Program-made: the position numbers and the translations under genes | Part shown: positions 1 through 8,544 of the stretch, in pieces | Numbering within the stretch: position 1 is the first letter of the stretch | Layout: each line of letters starts with the position of its first letter | Assembly: GCA_025354885.1 (NCBI GenBank) | Contig: JANXLY010000143.1 | Span: forward strand, 1-61,786 | Length of the DNA: 61,786 nt | DNA from: Acidobacteriota bacterium | GTDB taxonomy: Bacteria; Acidobacteriota; Terriglobia; Bryobacterales; Bryobacteraceae | Direction of reading: 5' to 3' | Notes under the pieces: model-generated | Database searches by the model: none | The model's input: only the letters and a program-made list of their open reading frames with translations | Told to the model about the DNA's origin: nothing

Positions 1-116
1 ATAAGAATTTTCGCTCGGCCTGTCGCTTTTTGTCACCAGATTTCGATATCACAAGTAGAGCTTCTAGTGAATTGGATAATGTCAGGAGCTGAGGATCGCC
101 TTTAAGGAGTACCGTC

Positions 117-1376
117 ATGTCATTACCCATCAAGCGTCCAAAACCGGATCTAGCTCGTTTTGAAACCCGCCTCGTTGTAGTTCCGAAGGATAAGGAGCGG
201 TTACGAGCGCATCTTATCCCCTGGATGACTGAAGTAGTCAAGAGCACCGGGCAGCCTCGCACGATACGCGGTTTACCCGCAGCAAAGTTCCTGGTGAACA
301 TGGCCAATCTCGAGCCACTGCTGAATGGCACAACGATGGCTCTCGGCAAGGGTGAGGCGCAAAAAACGGTTCATGCGCGATTTGATCTCGGCGGCCAGTC
401 GAACGGCTCGTGGTCAGTGCAGCATGTTAGTTTCTCGCTGCATACGGCGGCGGCGGACAAGAAATCCTTTGAACAGCAAAGAAGCCAGGATCAAGCCGAA
501 TTGAAAGCCCGGCTTCTCGCCGAAGCGGAAGAGAAGAACCGGTCCAGCCCAAAGGCAAAGGCTTTCAAGGCTGCCCTGCATGTAAATACATGGATCGACG
601 ACATCAAGGCCGGCGCTAGGATTGTGCAAGGCGATTTTGACAAGGTCTACGAATTTGCGGCTAAGGCTGCTTCGATCCCCGGGAACCCGATCTCGGTCAA
701 AGATGTCGCCATGGGGGCCGCCGGGAAAGCAGTGGGGAAATTAGGTGACATGGAAGAAAGAGCCGGTAAGCTCGCCAAAGCGTATGACAAGATCGATGGC
801 GCGATTTCGCAAGCCGAAAAAATGGCGGGGTATGGCGAGTCAATGAGGAATCCCGAGCAGGATGATATTTTCACGAGGAGTCAAAGCAAAATCTATAAGA
901 CGGGCAAAGGGGACATCATCGCCGATGAGGTTATCGATCAGGCAGCGAATCTCCCTGGGGCCGGGCCCTTCGTCAAGGGATTTGCGGCTATGTTCTTTCA
1001 CTTTGCCAGCATGAATTATGCCGGTGCAGTTGCCAAAGTGAGAGGCCGATCTTATTCCTGGTATATCGCCGGTTATGTCCAGGGTCTGACGGGCGTTCTT
1101 CTCGATAGCCCGCCGAAAGACGAACTGGATCTGTTCTTTTTTAAGACAGGGCTAGCCACCACACTTCGCGATAGCGAGTCAGACAAGTTCAAGGCACAAA
1201 TATTTCTGCTCTGGTATTCGTCTGAGCATCAGATCATTGGCCAAAACGCTCCAGGCGAAAGGCGTACCGATCTCGACTGGAATTTCCCGAACGATTATCT
1301 GGCGGCTTGGAGTCCGCAACGTCTGGCGCTTTCCATGGCAACTCTGCTCAAGACAAAGCAATATCTGACCGACTAG
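117..1376 (+). CDS. Orphan 419-aa protein of unknown function
   Basis: I do not recognise a family. The start is well supported by AAGGAG seven bases upstream of the ATG. There is no signal peptide or clear membrane span. The first ~110 residues look beta-rich. Residues ~115-165 are charged and helical (Gln/Lys/Glu/Ala), and ~165-250 continue as Ala/Lys-rich, probably amphipathic helices. From ~290 the protein becomes aromatic and globular, with an FFHFASMNYAG patch and an RSYSWYIAGYVQG stretch. A soluble N-domain, helical middle and compact C-domain resembles cargo or effector proteins of secretion or contractile systems, but nothing nearby supports that, so it is speculation. It lies alone ahead of a short-chain dehydrogenase. 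Sure that it is coding, unsure of role. Confidence 0.75.
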   Translation: MSLPIKRPKPDLARFETRLVVVPKDKERLRAHLIPWMTEVVKSTGQPRTIRGLPAAKFLVNMANLEPLLNGTTMALGKGEAQKTVHARFDLGGQSNGSWSVQHVSFSLHTAAADKKSFEQQRSQDQAELKARLLAEAEEKNRSSPKAKAFKAALHVNTWIDDIKAGARIVQGDFDKVYEFAAKAASIPGNPISVKDVAMGAAGKAVGKLGDMEERAGKLAKAYDKIDGAISQAEKMAGYGESMRNPEQDDIFTRSQSKIYKTGKGDIIADEVIDQAANLPGAGPFVKGFAAMFFHFASMNYAGAVAKVRGRSYSWYIAGYVQGLTGVLLDSPPKDELDLFFFKTGLATTLRDSESDKFKAQIFLLWYSSEHQIIGQNAPGERRTDLDWNFPNDYLAAWSPQRLALSMATLLKTKQYLTD

Positions 1377-1417
1377 AAAGCCGCTGCTGCGCAGAGGTCG
1401 ATACAATCGTGGAGTTC

Positions 1418-2191
1418 ATGCCACAACTCCTTCAAAAAACAGCCATCATTACTGGTGGTGCCTCTGGCATTGGCTTAGCCATTGCTCAGCGTTTCGCCCG
1501 CGAAGGGGCGATCATTGAAATTCTCGACCGCAACCAGGAAGAAATGAAAGTTGCAGTCGACTTAATCGTCGAAGAAGGCGGTCAAGCCTCAGCCGAATAT
1601 TGTGATGTAGCCGATGCTGGGCAAGTTGATGAGGTGATCTCCCGCATCCATGCGCGGCGCGGGCGCATCGACATACTGATCAACAATGCCGGCATCGCTC
1701 ACATCGGCAACGCGCTCACGACCAGCCCTGAAGACTTCGAGCGCGTCCAGCGGGTAAACGTATTTGGCCCAGCCAACTGTCTTCGCTCTACGCTCCGCTT
1801 TATGGTCGCCGATGGCGGCGGCGCGATCGTCAATCTCGCCAGTTGCCTCTCTGTTATGGCCATTGCGGACCGCTTCGCATACGGTACAAGCAAAGGCGCT
1901 GTCCTCTCAATGACCTATTCCGTTGCCAAGGACTTTCTCGACAAAAATATCCGCTGCAATGCGATTCTGCCCGGGCGTGTGCATACGCCTTTCGTCGACG
2001 GATTCATCGCCAAAAACTATGCTGGCCGTGAAGCCGAGATGTTTGAAAAGCTTTCCAAGGCCCAACCAATTGGCCGCATGGCTCAGCCAGCGGAGATCGC
2101 CTACGCCGCATTGTTTCTCTGTGCAGACGAAGCCTCGTTTATCACCGGCACTGCACTACCTGTAGACGGCGGCACCCTCACGCTTCGTTAG
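1418..2191 (+). CDS. Short-chain dehydrogenase/reductase (SDR), FabG-like
   Basis: A 257-aa classical SDR, predicted to be a cytoplasmic NAD(P)-dependent alcohol/ketone oxidoreductase with unknown substrate. Visible: the TGGASGIG dinucleotide-binding loop at residues ~11-18, NNAG in the middle, the catalytic Ser in the NLASC strand, and the YGTSK motif giving the catalytic Tyr and Lys. The C-terminus ends in the usual ITGTALPVDGG. The ATG at 1418 is preferred over an in-frame start at 1307, which would add 37 residues unlike the family and overlap the upstream gene. A GGAG lies just upstream, closer than usual. The 3' end overlaps the convergent exonuclease gene by 14 nt. The family is certain; the substrate cannot be read from sequence. 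Confidence 0.9.
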   Translation: MPQLLQKTAIITGGASGIGLAIAQRFAREGAIIEILDRNQEEMKVAVDLIVEEGGQASAEYCDVADAGQVDEVISRIHARRGRIDILINNAGIAHIGNALTTSPEDFERVQRVNVFGPANCLRSTLRFMVADGGGAIVNLASCLSVMAIADRFAYGTSKGAVLSMTYSVAKDFLDKNIRCNAILPGRVHTPFVDGFIAKNYAGREAEMFEKLSKAQPIGRMAQPAEIAYAALFLCADEASFITGTALPVDGGTLTLR

Positions 2192-2846
2192 AATCTGGAA
2201 CAAACGCTTCTGCCAGTTTGCCGAGCGTATTTCTGCCATGACGGTGCGCGAGTCTCAAGAGCCTGAGGAATACGCGCGCCGTCAAGAAAGCATCACCTGG
2301 AGCTGTATGGCGGTCGTGTGGAATCACGTCAAACAAGTCACATAGAGAGTCGAGCGAAAAATTTGCGATCTGCTCCCGCCCGCGAAACGCGCCGTCGCGC
2401 TCCAGATGCAGCGTAAGGTCCATCGTGTCGAGACTGCGATTCTGCAGCTCCATTCCGAAGTGGCGATCATAGGCGACATTCAGCGTCGCAATGTCGTGCC
2501 CGATGTGATGGCCCACAATGACAGCATCGCCGAGATATGCGGCGAGTTGCTCGAGGGCGTCCTCTTCTTCAATGCCCGCCATGCTCTCGTCGCGTGTCAC
2601 TCCATGAACCGTCACCGCACTTGTGTTGTGCGACACCTTCAGCAGGACCTCGAAGCAATCCTCAAGAACGATTTCTCCATCGATCACCCCCACGGCACCA
2701 ATCGTAATCAGCCGGTCACGCCGCGGATCGAGGCCTGTTGTTTCTGAATCGAGCAGCACAAAACGAAGCTGCTCAATCGGAGCCTCGTCTGTCCAGCGGC
2801 CAGTAAATTGTTTCTGGTATTCCGCAATTGCCGCCGACTGCATCAA
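2178..2846 (-). CDS. DnaQ-type 3'-5' exonuclease (DEDDh)
   Basis: A 222-aa exonuclease-fold protein. All catalytic positions are present: D33 and E35 in LLDSETTG (Exo I), D118 in the HHIGHD stretch (Exo II), and H180 with D185 in HTAPGD (Exo III), which makes it a DEDDh enzyme like the DNA polymerase III epsilon subunit. The first ~27 residues are an extension before the fold. Its ATG overlaps the stop of the upstream DUF294 protein by 4 nt, so the two are translationally coupled. This pair (cNMP/CBS/DUF294 protein plus exonuclease) recurs in many bacteria, which suggests a signalling-linked nuclease rather than a replicative proofreader. The substrate is unknown. Confidence 0.85.
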   Translation of the reverse strand: MMQSAAIAEYQKQFTGRWTDEAPIEQLRFVLLDSETTGLDPRRDRLITIGAVGVIDGEIVLEDCFEVLLKVSHNTSAVTVHGVTRDESMAGIEEEDALEQLAAYLGDAVIVGHHIGHDIATLNVAYDRHFGMELQNRSLDTMDLTLHLERDGAFRGREQIANFSLDSLCDLFDVIPHDRHTAPGDAFLTARVFLRLLRLAHRHGRNTLGKLAEAFVPDSNEA

Positions 2847-4642
2847 GCCTTCTCCAGCCAGCCGTTCCCGGCAGTAAATTCGAGCAGGCGCAAAATAGAA
2901 CGAAAGCCATTCTTCAACACCTGACGGTCGTAGCGGCTGAGAAGGGCTGGCGGTAATTCTGACCCGTCATTCTGCCTCCTGATCCCTGCTCTGCCTTGAT
3001 GAAACAACACAACGCGAAGGGTCTCTACCGCCTCGCGCAGTAAGCTTTCGTGCTGCGGAAAACGCTTCCCTGCCAGCTCAAAGCGCTCCAAGGTTGATGC
3101 CCCAAGAATCTGCCCGCTCACCAGCCCGAGGACCCGCCCCACGTCCACAAGCGGACGCAAGGCACTGCGCTCCAGGTAAAACACGTCAGATCGATTCCCC
3201 GAGTCCTCCACGACACGGTCGCGGAAAAAAGTCAGAGGCGGAAGATTCGACAAGCAGTCGTTCGCGAGTATCGGCACAAAGGCAGGACCGGCACTGAGGT
3301 CTTGCAACAATGCCGCCTCCAGCGCCTCCCATAGCGCCCGATTTCCGGCTACTGGCCACAAGTCGAGCCAGGGCCGAGCTTCGAAAACACGATTGCCGAT
3401 AGGGTCTTCAATCCAGCCCCGATAACGCTCATGCCATTCTTCAGAGCTGGCGCAGTGCAGCCCGTCTCCGTTTGTCAAATATCCGCATTCCAGCAGCATA
3501 GAGGCAACCAGCTTCAGATGCCCTTCAGTATCCTTTCCAACTCCAGCAATCGCTGTGAACTGCGGCAGCATTGGACTCAACAGCTCCCTTCGCCCACCAC
3601 TGTCAATAAAACACCAGCAGCACCCCTCGACCGGCACCTCACAAATTACTATCACTCGCCGCAGCATGGCCACATTCAGCGCATGGCTGAAGCGGGTCAG
3701 CCAGTCCACGGCCGCTGCCGAAACCAGATGCTCAAGGATCAAAGCTCGTCCGCGACGGTGCAGCCGAAGCAGCGCATTTGTGTCCTTGGCATAAGAAATC
3801 TGCCGCAAGATGCTGAGGGGGTCATCGCCAAAGACCATGCCCAGCTCCGCCGCAGTCAACAAGCCCGCAAAGCGGCCTCCACGGGTCACGCCAACCGCAT
3901 CGGTAGTCATCATGGACAAGGCGCCATCGCTCAGCCTGGTCTCGCTTTCGACCTGCACCGGCGGACTTCCCAGCACTCCGTTGAGTGGAGTGTCGAGATC
4001 GACGCCACCTTCCGCAATCCACCCCAAAACATCGCTTACATTAAGCACACCATCCAGTTGACCGCCGACATCCACTACTGCAATCGCGCTCGCTCCCGCG
4101 CTTCTCATTTGACGCACTGCATCTCTCAAGCTGATCGTGGAGGAACACTGCGGACCGTGTCGCAAAATATCCCCGCTTGTCATCTCATGAACTGCGCGTC
4201 GCTGTTCTGGCATCTCGTAATCCGGCGAGATCGACGCATTTGAGGATACCCAGCGGCTGGCCTCAGCATACTTCTCGAGCAGCGGCGCAAAGTCACTCGC
4301 GCGCAACGCATAGATAACGACATCACTCGTTGTCTTTGCTGAATAGATCGACTTCTCGTGGCCCAGATAGCGATCCAGCCCCACCATGTCGCCGGCGCCA
4401 AGAATATCCCGCAACCGCTCTCCAGCCTCGCTGGCTTCCCAGAGCGAAACGGTACCCTGTTCGATTACAAAGACGAAGGGGCCGTAGGTGTCGCCTTGCC
4501 AACAAATGAACTCGTCTGCCTCATGGAATTTCACTCTCCCCTGAGCAGCGAGCATCAGGAGATCTTCCTGCTCCATGGATTGAAACGGAGGGTGGCTCTT
4601 CAAGAAATCAGCGACGCGATAGCGAATAGACCCGGTTTGCAT
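2843..4642 (-). CDS. cNMP-binding / CBS-pair / DUF294 protein with degenerate nucleotidyltransferase
   Basis: A 599-aa cytoplasmic regulatory protein. Domains in order: a cyclic-nucleotide-binding-like beta barrel (~15-125), two CBS motifs (~155-275), a DUF294 nucleotidyltransferase-like domain (~285-430) and a DUF294 C-terminal helical domain (~450-595). ATG 4642 is chosen because GGGGAG lies 4 nt upstream. A TTG twelve bases earlier has no ribosome site. The nucleotidyltransferase motif, normally a GSxGR(R)E stretch followed by a DQD-type acid pair, reads SGGRRE (348-353) followed by LLSPMLPQ. The metal-binding aspartates are therefore missing and the domain is probably catalytically dead. 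The protein likely senses a nucleotide and passes the signal to the coupled exonuclease (inference). Confidence 0.85.
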   Translation of the reverse strand: MQTGSIRYRVADFLKSHPPFQSMEQEDLLMLAAQGRVKFHEADEFICWQGDTYGPFVFVIEQGTVSLWEASEAGERLRDILGAGDMVGLDRYLGHEKSIYSAKTTSDVVIYALRASDFAPLLEKYAEASRWVSSNASISPDYEMPEQRRAVHEMTSGDILRHGPQCSSTISLRDAVRQMRSAGASAIAVVDVGGQLDGVLNVSDVLGWIAEGGVDLDTPLNGVLGSPPVQVESETRLSDGALSMMTTDAVGVTRGGRFAGLLTAAELGMVFGDDPLSILRQISYAKDTNALLRLHRRGRALILEHLVSAAAVDWLTRFSHALNVAMLRRVIVICEVPVEGCCWCFIDSGGRRELLSPMLPQFTAIAGVGKDTEGHLKLVASMLLECGYLTNGDGLHCASSEEWHERYRGWIEDPIGNRVFEARPWLDLWPVAGNRALWEALEAALLQDLSAGPAFVPILANDCLSNLPPLTFFRDRVVEDSGNRSDVFYLERSALRPLVDVGRVLGLVSGQILGASTLERFELAGKRFPQHESLLREAVETLRVVLFHQGRAGIRRQNDGSELPPALLSRYDRQVLKNGFRSILRLLEFTAGNGWLEKA

Positions 4643-4743
4643 CGATCTCCCCAATGGAAGGACTGCACAGGGTCCTTAATCCGAACGCAACGCTGCGACG
4701 GATCTGTTTATTGTAGCCAATAGCTCATTGCGGGGAGATGCCC

Positions 4744-5184
4744 CTAGGCAAGAATCTCGAAGATCGCTTCTACTTCCACTGCTACACCTGTCGGCAGCGA
4801 AGCAAAGCCCAAAGCAGAACGCGCATGGAACCCGTCGCCTGTTTTTCCGAAAACCTCATGCAACAGGTCGGACGCACCATTGATCACAAGATGCTGCTCG
4901 ATAAAATCGGGGGTGGAATTGACGCATCCCAATACCTTCAAAACGCGCAAGCCATCGAGTGTCCCATTCGCATTCCAAACAGAATTGAGGATCTTCGCCA
5001 TGCAATCGCGCGCTGCCGCATAGCCTGCTTCCACTGTCACGCCCTCGCCCAGCTTGCCCTTCAGCGTGCTCACATGCCCGGACGAAATCAGTTGATTACC
5101 CGAGCGGATACAAAGGTTCAAGTATCCAGGAGTCTGTTTTTCAAAACTGATTCCAAGTTGTTCAGCGATCTGTTGCGGTGTCAT
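4744..5184 (-). CDS. RidA/YjgF-family protein
   Basis: A 146-aa member of the RidA (YjgF/YER057c/UK114) superfamily, small trimeric proteins of which the archetype hydrolyses reactive enamine/imine intermediates. Residues near the C-terminus keep the family core: an Arg in HARSALGFASLP, aligned with the RidA arginine that binds the substrate carboxylate, then VAVEVEAIFEI. The gene is longer than RidA itself (~128 aa) and resembles the subgroup with an N-terminal helical extension (MTPQQIAEQLGI), so the substrate may differ. ATG 5184 is preferred to a GTG nine codons upstream because the family alignment begins there. The next gene on this strand (DUF3224) is 50 nt upstream, so the two may be cotranscribed. 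Confidence 0.8.
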   Translation of the reverse strand: MTPQQIAEQLGISFEKQTPGYLNLCIRSGNQLISSGHVSTLKGKLGEGVTVEAGYAAARDCMAKILNSVWNANGTLDGLRVLKVLGCVNSTPDFIEQHLVINGASDLLHEVFGKTGDGFHARSALGFASLPTGVAVEVEAIFEILA

Positions 5185-5234
5185 GTTTGCAGCTATTAGG
5201 ATGAATGACACGACACCAATTATGCAAGTCTCGG

Positions 5235-5690
5235 TTAAGGCAATTCATATTCAAGGACATAAGAATGCTTCCCGCCTTCGATTATGAGCTTCATGCTGCC
5301 CGAGATTCCTGCCAGTTCTTCCGTACCGGAATCAGGGAGGATCAAGACTGTCAAACTTGGCTTTCCTCGATCCATGATTCCTGAATGCTGAAGGAGGAAA
5401 GTCCCAGTTTTACCGGCCAATGTTCCCTTGACCTGCTCAATCGCAACATAACCAGCAGACCCTTTGAACGTTGTTTGTGCGGCCAGCATCTGGCCCTGGC
5501 TCGTTGCCTCCAGATCGCCATGAAATTTCTTGTCCAGCAGCATGCGCCCAATGGTTGGGCCGTCCGTCTGCGGAATCAGCTTCACTTCAAAATCGCCTTT
5601 AGCTTTCCTCTTTGTTTGTGACCTCGGAATCTGCGCGCTCGCCGGAATCAGCAGGCTTGCAGCAAATAAGAGAGCGAGAGTAGCGCGCAT
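5235..5690 (-). CDS. Exported DUF3224-family protein
   Basis: A 151-aa protein with a clear Sec signal peptide (MRATLALLFAASLLIPASAQ, cleavage after SAQ or nearby). The mature part matches the DUF3224 family as I know it: GDFEVKLIPQ, KKFHGDLEATSQGQML, then GSAGYVAIEQVKGTL and LLQHSGIM. This is a small beta-barrel of no proven function. It is probably periplasmic. The family is usually cytoplasmic and ~130 aa, so the added signal peptide is somewhat unusual. It is transcribed away from the broken glyoxalase-like gene across a 58-nt gap that contains a perfect palindrome. Confidence 0.8.
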   Translation of the reverse strand: MRATLALLFAASLLIPASAQIPRSQTKRKAKGDFEVKLIPQTDGPTIGRMLLDKKFHGDLEATSQGQMLAAQTTFKGSAGYVAIEQVKGTLAGKTGTFLLQHSGIMDRGKPSLTVLILPDSGTEELAGISGSMKLIIEGGKHSYVLEYELP

Positions 5691-5708
5691 GGTTTCGCCT
5701 TATCTTCG

Positions 5709-5722
5709 CATATCTTGATATG
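5709..5722. promoter_or_regulatory. Palindrome CATATC-TT-GATATG in a divergent gap
   Basis: A perfect 6-bp inverted repeat with a 2-nt centre, lying between the divergent starts of the DUF3224 gene (5690) and the glyoxalase-like gene (5749). Size and position suit an operator for a dimeric regulator. AT-rich palindromes also arise by chance in promoters, so this is tentative. Confidence 0.3.
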
Positions 5723-5748
5723 TTAGCCTGCGGCAAAGAGACCAAGCC

Positions 5749-6134
5749 GTGTCGAACTTCATCCAAGTCACCCCATTCCTGCATGTCGAAGACCTTGAAG
5801 CTGCCATCTACTTTTTACTGATATCCTGGGCTTTGCGGCTCTGCACCGGGAACCCGGCTATGCGTATCTGCACCGCGAAACAGTGGGTTTTCGGCTATTG
5901 GAATTGGAAAACACGGACGCAGGCCCACCTGCCTTTCGGCGTTTCGCCTACTATGTCGACGTTCAGGATGTCGATGTACTATTTGCCGAACTCAAGCCGA
6001 AGCTCGACACCTTGCCGGCAGGTGACGTCCATGGCCCGGCAGATAAGAGCTACGGACAGCGCGAACTGCTTGTTGTTGCGCCCGATGGAAACCTGATCGC
6101 ATTTGGACAGGCAATTCGCAAACAGCAGGAATGA
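5749..6134 (+). pseudogene. Glyoxalase/bleomycin-resistance (VOC) family gene broken by a frameshift
   Basis: Two reading frames together make one ~128-aa VOC-fold protein. The first part (from GTG 5749) reads SNFIQVTPFLHVEDLEAAIYF. It then runs out of frame at a run of five T (5812-5816). Adding one T continues as FTDILGFAALHREPGYAYLH and joins the second frame through VGFRLLELEN to the stop at 6134. DILGF and the C-terminal VVAPDGNLIAFGQ are standard VOC features (metal-dependent lyases, dioxygenases or resistance proteins). The total length is 386 nt, one short of a multiple of three, which fits a single deletion. Because everything else is intact, a consensus error is as likely as a real mutation. 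If real, the gene is dead. Confidence 0.8.
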
Positions 6135-6138
6135 GCTT

Positions 6139-8544
6139 TTATTTTGCTGCCAGCCCGGTAATTTCGGTGAGGTCGTTGCGGGCGTTTTCGAGCCAACTCA
6201 CGGAGGGCTTGGCTTGCTTTGAAACGATTTCCTGTCCACGTTTGATCTCGACTTCTGCCTCTACATATTTCTTCTGCCGCAATAGTGTGCGTCCAAGCTT
6301 GATGCGGCCGATCCCTTCGTTGATATGACCCGCCGGGAGGGTTTGCGCATACAGGGCCAGCGAATCGCGAAAGAGTTTTTCGGCACGAGCCCACTCATCG
6401 CGTCGCATGTAGACACTGGCGAGATTCGACTTGGCGATGCCGATGAGATAGTGCTTGCCCTCGTAAACTGATTCGTAAATGGCAATCATGCGCAGGAAGT
6501 GACCCTCTGCCTGCTGCAAATCACCACGAGAGAGCGCGTTCGTGCCGAGTTCATTCACGGTCGAAGCAACTTGAGGATGATTGGGCCCATAGACCCGTTC
6601 GCGGATGGAAAGGGCGCGTGTGAGGAGACCAGCAGCTTCGAGAGGCTGCTTTTGGAGGACCAGGGCACGACCGATCAAAGTGAGCGTGGAAGCCGTCTTG
6701 GGATGATCGGCACCATAAAACTTTTCAAGGATTGTGAGCGCTTGGCGATGAAAGGTCTCGGCTTCTTTGTAGTGACCTGTGTCCTGCTGAATTGCACCCA
6801 GGTTGATCAGAATTTCAGCAACAACTGGATGGGAAGGGCCGTGGATTTGTTGATAGATCGCAAGTGCCTGCTGGTTCAGTTTTTCTGACTCGTCATATTG
6901 GCCGGAGTAGAACCTGACGTTGGCGAGATAGAGCACCGCAGCAGCGAGATCGGAACTCGGCTGACCGGGAGCAGACAGGATAGCGATAGCCTGCTCAAGA
7001 ACAGGAATGGCTTGCGGGTAAGAACCGCGTTCTTCGAGCACATGCCCAAGCACGGACGCGGACCTGGCAATATTCAAATGCCCGGGCGGAAAACTCTGTT
7101 TGGCTAGAGTAAGGCTTTCACGAGCCAGCTTTTCGGCTTCCTCGTGTTTGGCCTGTTCGGTGCGCAATAGTGCAAGGCCAGAGAGATTGTCTGTGTCGCG
7201 GCGCCGACCCAGAGCACTGCTCAAAAGCCTGTCGGCTTGATCCAGTCGACCCAGTTTCTGATAGACATCTCCCAAAGTGCGGTACAACTCAGCTTGCATC
7301 TCAGGGTCTTGCTGTAAGGCCCGCGCCTCCGCTACACCCCGATCCAGCAAGGTCACAACCCGAAGATCTGTTGAAGGGCCAGCCACCATGTCGCCACCTT
7401 CGAAGAGATTGACGAGAAAGCTGCGGATGCGTCCAGAACGGGCCGCTTCTGCCAGAGCTTCATTGCGTGCCTGACTCAGCCGGACCGCATAAAATGCACT
7501 GAGGCCCGCCAGGAGCAGCGCAATCAGCAATGCAGCGACAACGGCTCGACGATTGCGGCGGATAAATTTCGAAGCACGGTAAGTGAAATTGTCTGGCCTT
7601 GCTTCGAGCGGCTCGCCGGCGAGGTAATGACGGATATCACGCAGGAAAGCATCCACGGAATTGTAGCGGCGTTGGGGCTCAGCATGGAGCGCGGTCTGAC
7701 AGAGGATTTCGAGATCGGCGGATAATTTTCCAGGTATCAACTCGCGCAAGATCACACCAAGCGAATAGACGTCCGTGTAGACACCGACCCGTTCTCCGCG
7801 AAGCTGTTCGGGGGCAGCGTAAGCGGGTGTCATCAAACGAAGGCCAGTCATGGTTTGGTCGACGCTATCATCCATCTGTTTCGCGATACCGAAGTCGAGC
7901 AACTTCACAACTCCGTCCTCGGTAACGAGAATATTTGATGGCTTGAGATCGCGATGAATGACGGCGTGCTGGTGGGCGTGCTGCACTGCCTCAAGCACCT
8001 GGAGCATCAGTTGCAGGCGTTGGTCGACTGTCAATTTTCGAAGGCCGCAATATTTGGTGAGCGGAAGGCCTTCAACGTATTCCATGGCAAACCAGGGCGT
8101 GCCGTCCGGCAGCGTGTCGGCATCGAACAACTTGGCGATCAATGGGTGGTTGAGTTGGGCGAGGGTTCGTTGTTCAAAGAGAAAGCGCTCGCGACGTGCA
8201 GGGGAGAGCCAACCATCGCGAAGAATCTTGATGGCGGCCTGGCTTGATAGATCGTCCCGCACGCCGAGATAGACGACACCCATTCCGCCTTCGCCGAGCA
8301 AGCGCTCAAGACGGTAGGGCCCAAGCTGGCGCGGGACAAAGCCTGCATCTGCGTGCAGATGCGCGGTGAGGCCCTGATCGAGAACGGGTTGAGCGCGGGC
8401 GTCTTCTTTGAGCAGAGCCTCGAGTTCCTGACGGGTTTCCCCGCTTGGGCAATGTTGATCGAGGTAGGCAACTCGTTCGTTTAGAGGCAGGTCAGCAACG
8501 GCGTGGAAGAGATCCTGGAGGCGGGCGTAACGATCAGGATTCAT
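6139..8544 (-). CDS. Membrane Ser/Thr protein kinase with C-terminal TPR repeats
   Basis: An 801-aa Hanks-type kinase. Visible: a helical lead (1-75), the glycine loop GEGGMG (84-89), Lys106, HRDLKPSN with catalytic D199, DFG at 217-219 and APE at 244-246. One transmembrane helix (~333-354) follows, then a long TPR region (~380-800) with ~42-residue repeats of kinesin-light-chain type (GPSHPVVAEILINLGA and similar). The kinase would face the cytoplasm and the TPR part the periplasm. The C-lobe is short: only ~35 residues separate D258 of TDVYSLGV from the subdomain XI arginine, so most of subdomain X appears to be missing. It follows its sigma factor on the same strand, a common acidobacterial and planctomycete pairing for signal-dependent transcription. 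Confidence 0.93.
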   Translation of the reverse strand: MNPDRYARLQDLFHAVADLPLNERVAYLDQHCPSGETRQELEALLKEDARAQPVLDQGLTAHLHADAGFVPRQLGPYRLERLLGEGGMGVVYLGVRDDLSSQAAIKILRDGWLSPARRERFLFEQRTLAQLNHPLIAKLFDADTLPDGTPWFAMEYVEGLPLTKYCGLRKLTVDQRLQLMLQVLEAVQHAHQHAVIHRDLKPSNILVTEDGVVKLLDFGIAKQMDDSVDQTMTGLRLMTPAYAAPEQLRGERVGVYTDVYSLGVILRELIPGKLSADLEILCQTALHAEPQRRYNSVDAFLRDIRHYLAGEPLEARPDNFTYRASKFIRRNRRAVVAALLIALLLAGLSAFYAVRLSQARNEALAEAARSGRIRSFLVNLFEGGDMVAGPSTDLRVVTLLDRGVAEARALQQDPEMQAELYRTLGDVYQKLGRLDQADRLLSSALGRRRDTDNLSGLALLRTEQAKHEEAEKLARESLTLAKQSFPPGHLNIARSASVLGHVLEERGSYPQAIPVLEQAIAILSAPGQPSSDLAAAVLYLANVRFYSGQYDESEKLNQQALAIYQQIHGPSHPVVAEILINLGAIQQDTGHYKEAETFHRQALTILEKFYGADHPKTASTLTLIGRALVLQKQPLEAAGLLTRALSIRERVYGPNHPQVASTVNELGTNALSRGDLQQAEGHFLRMIAIYESVYEGKHYLIGIAKSNLASVYMRRDEWARAEKLFRDSLALYAQTLPAGHINEGIGRIKLGRTLLRQKKYVEAEVEIKRGQEIVSKQAKPSVSWLENARNDLTEITGLAAK

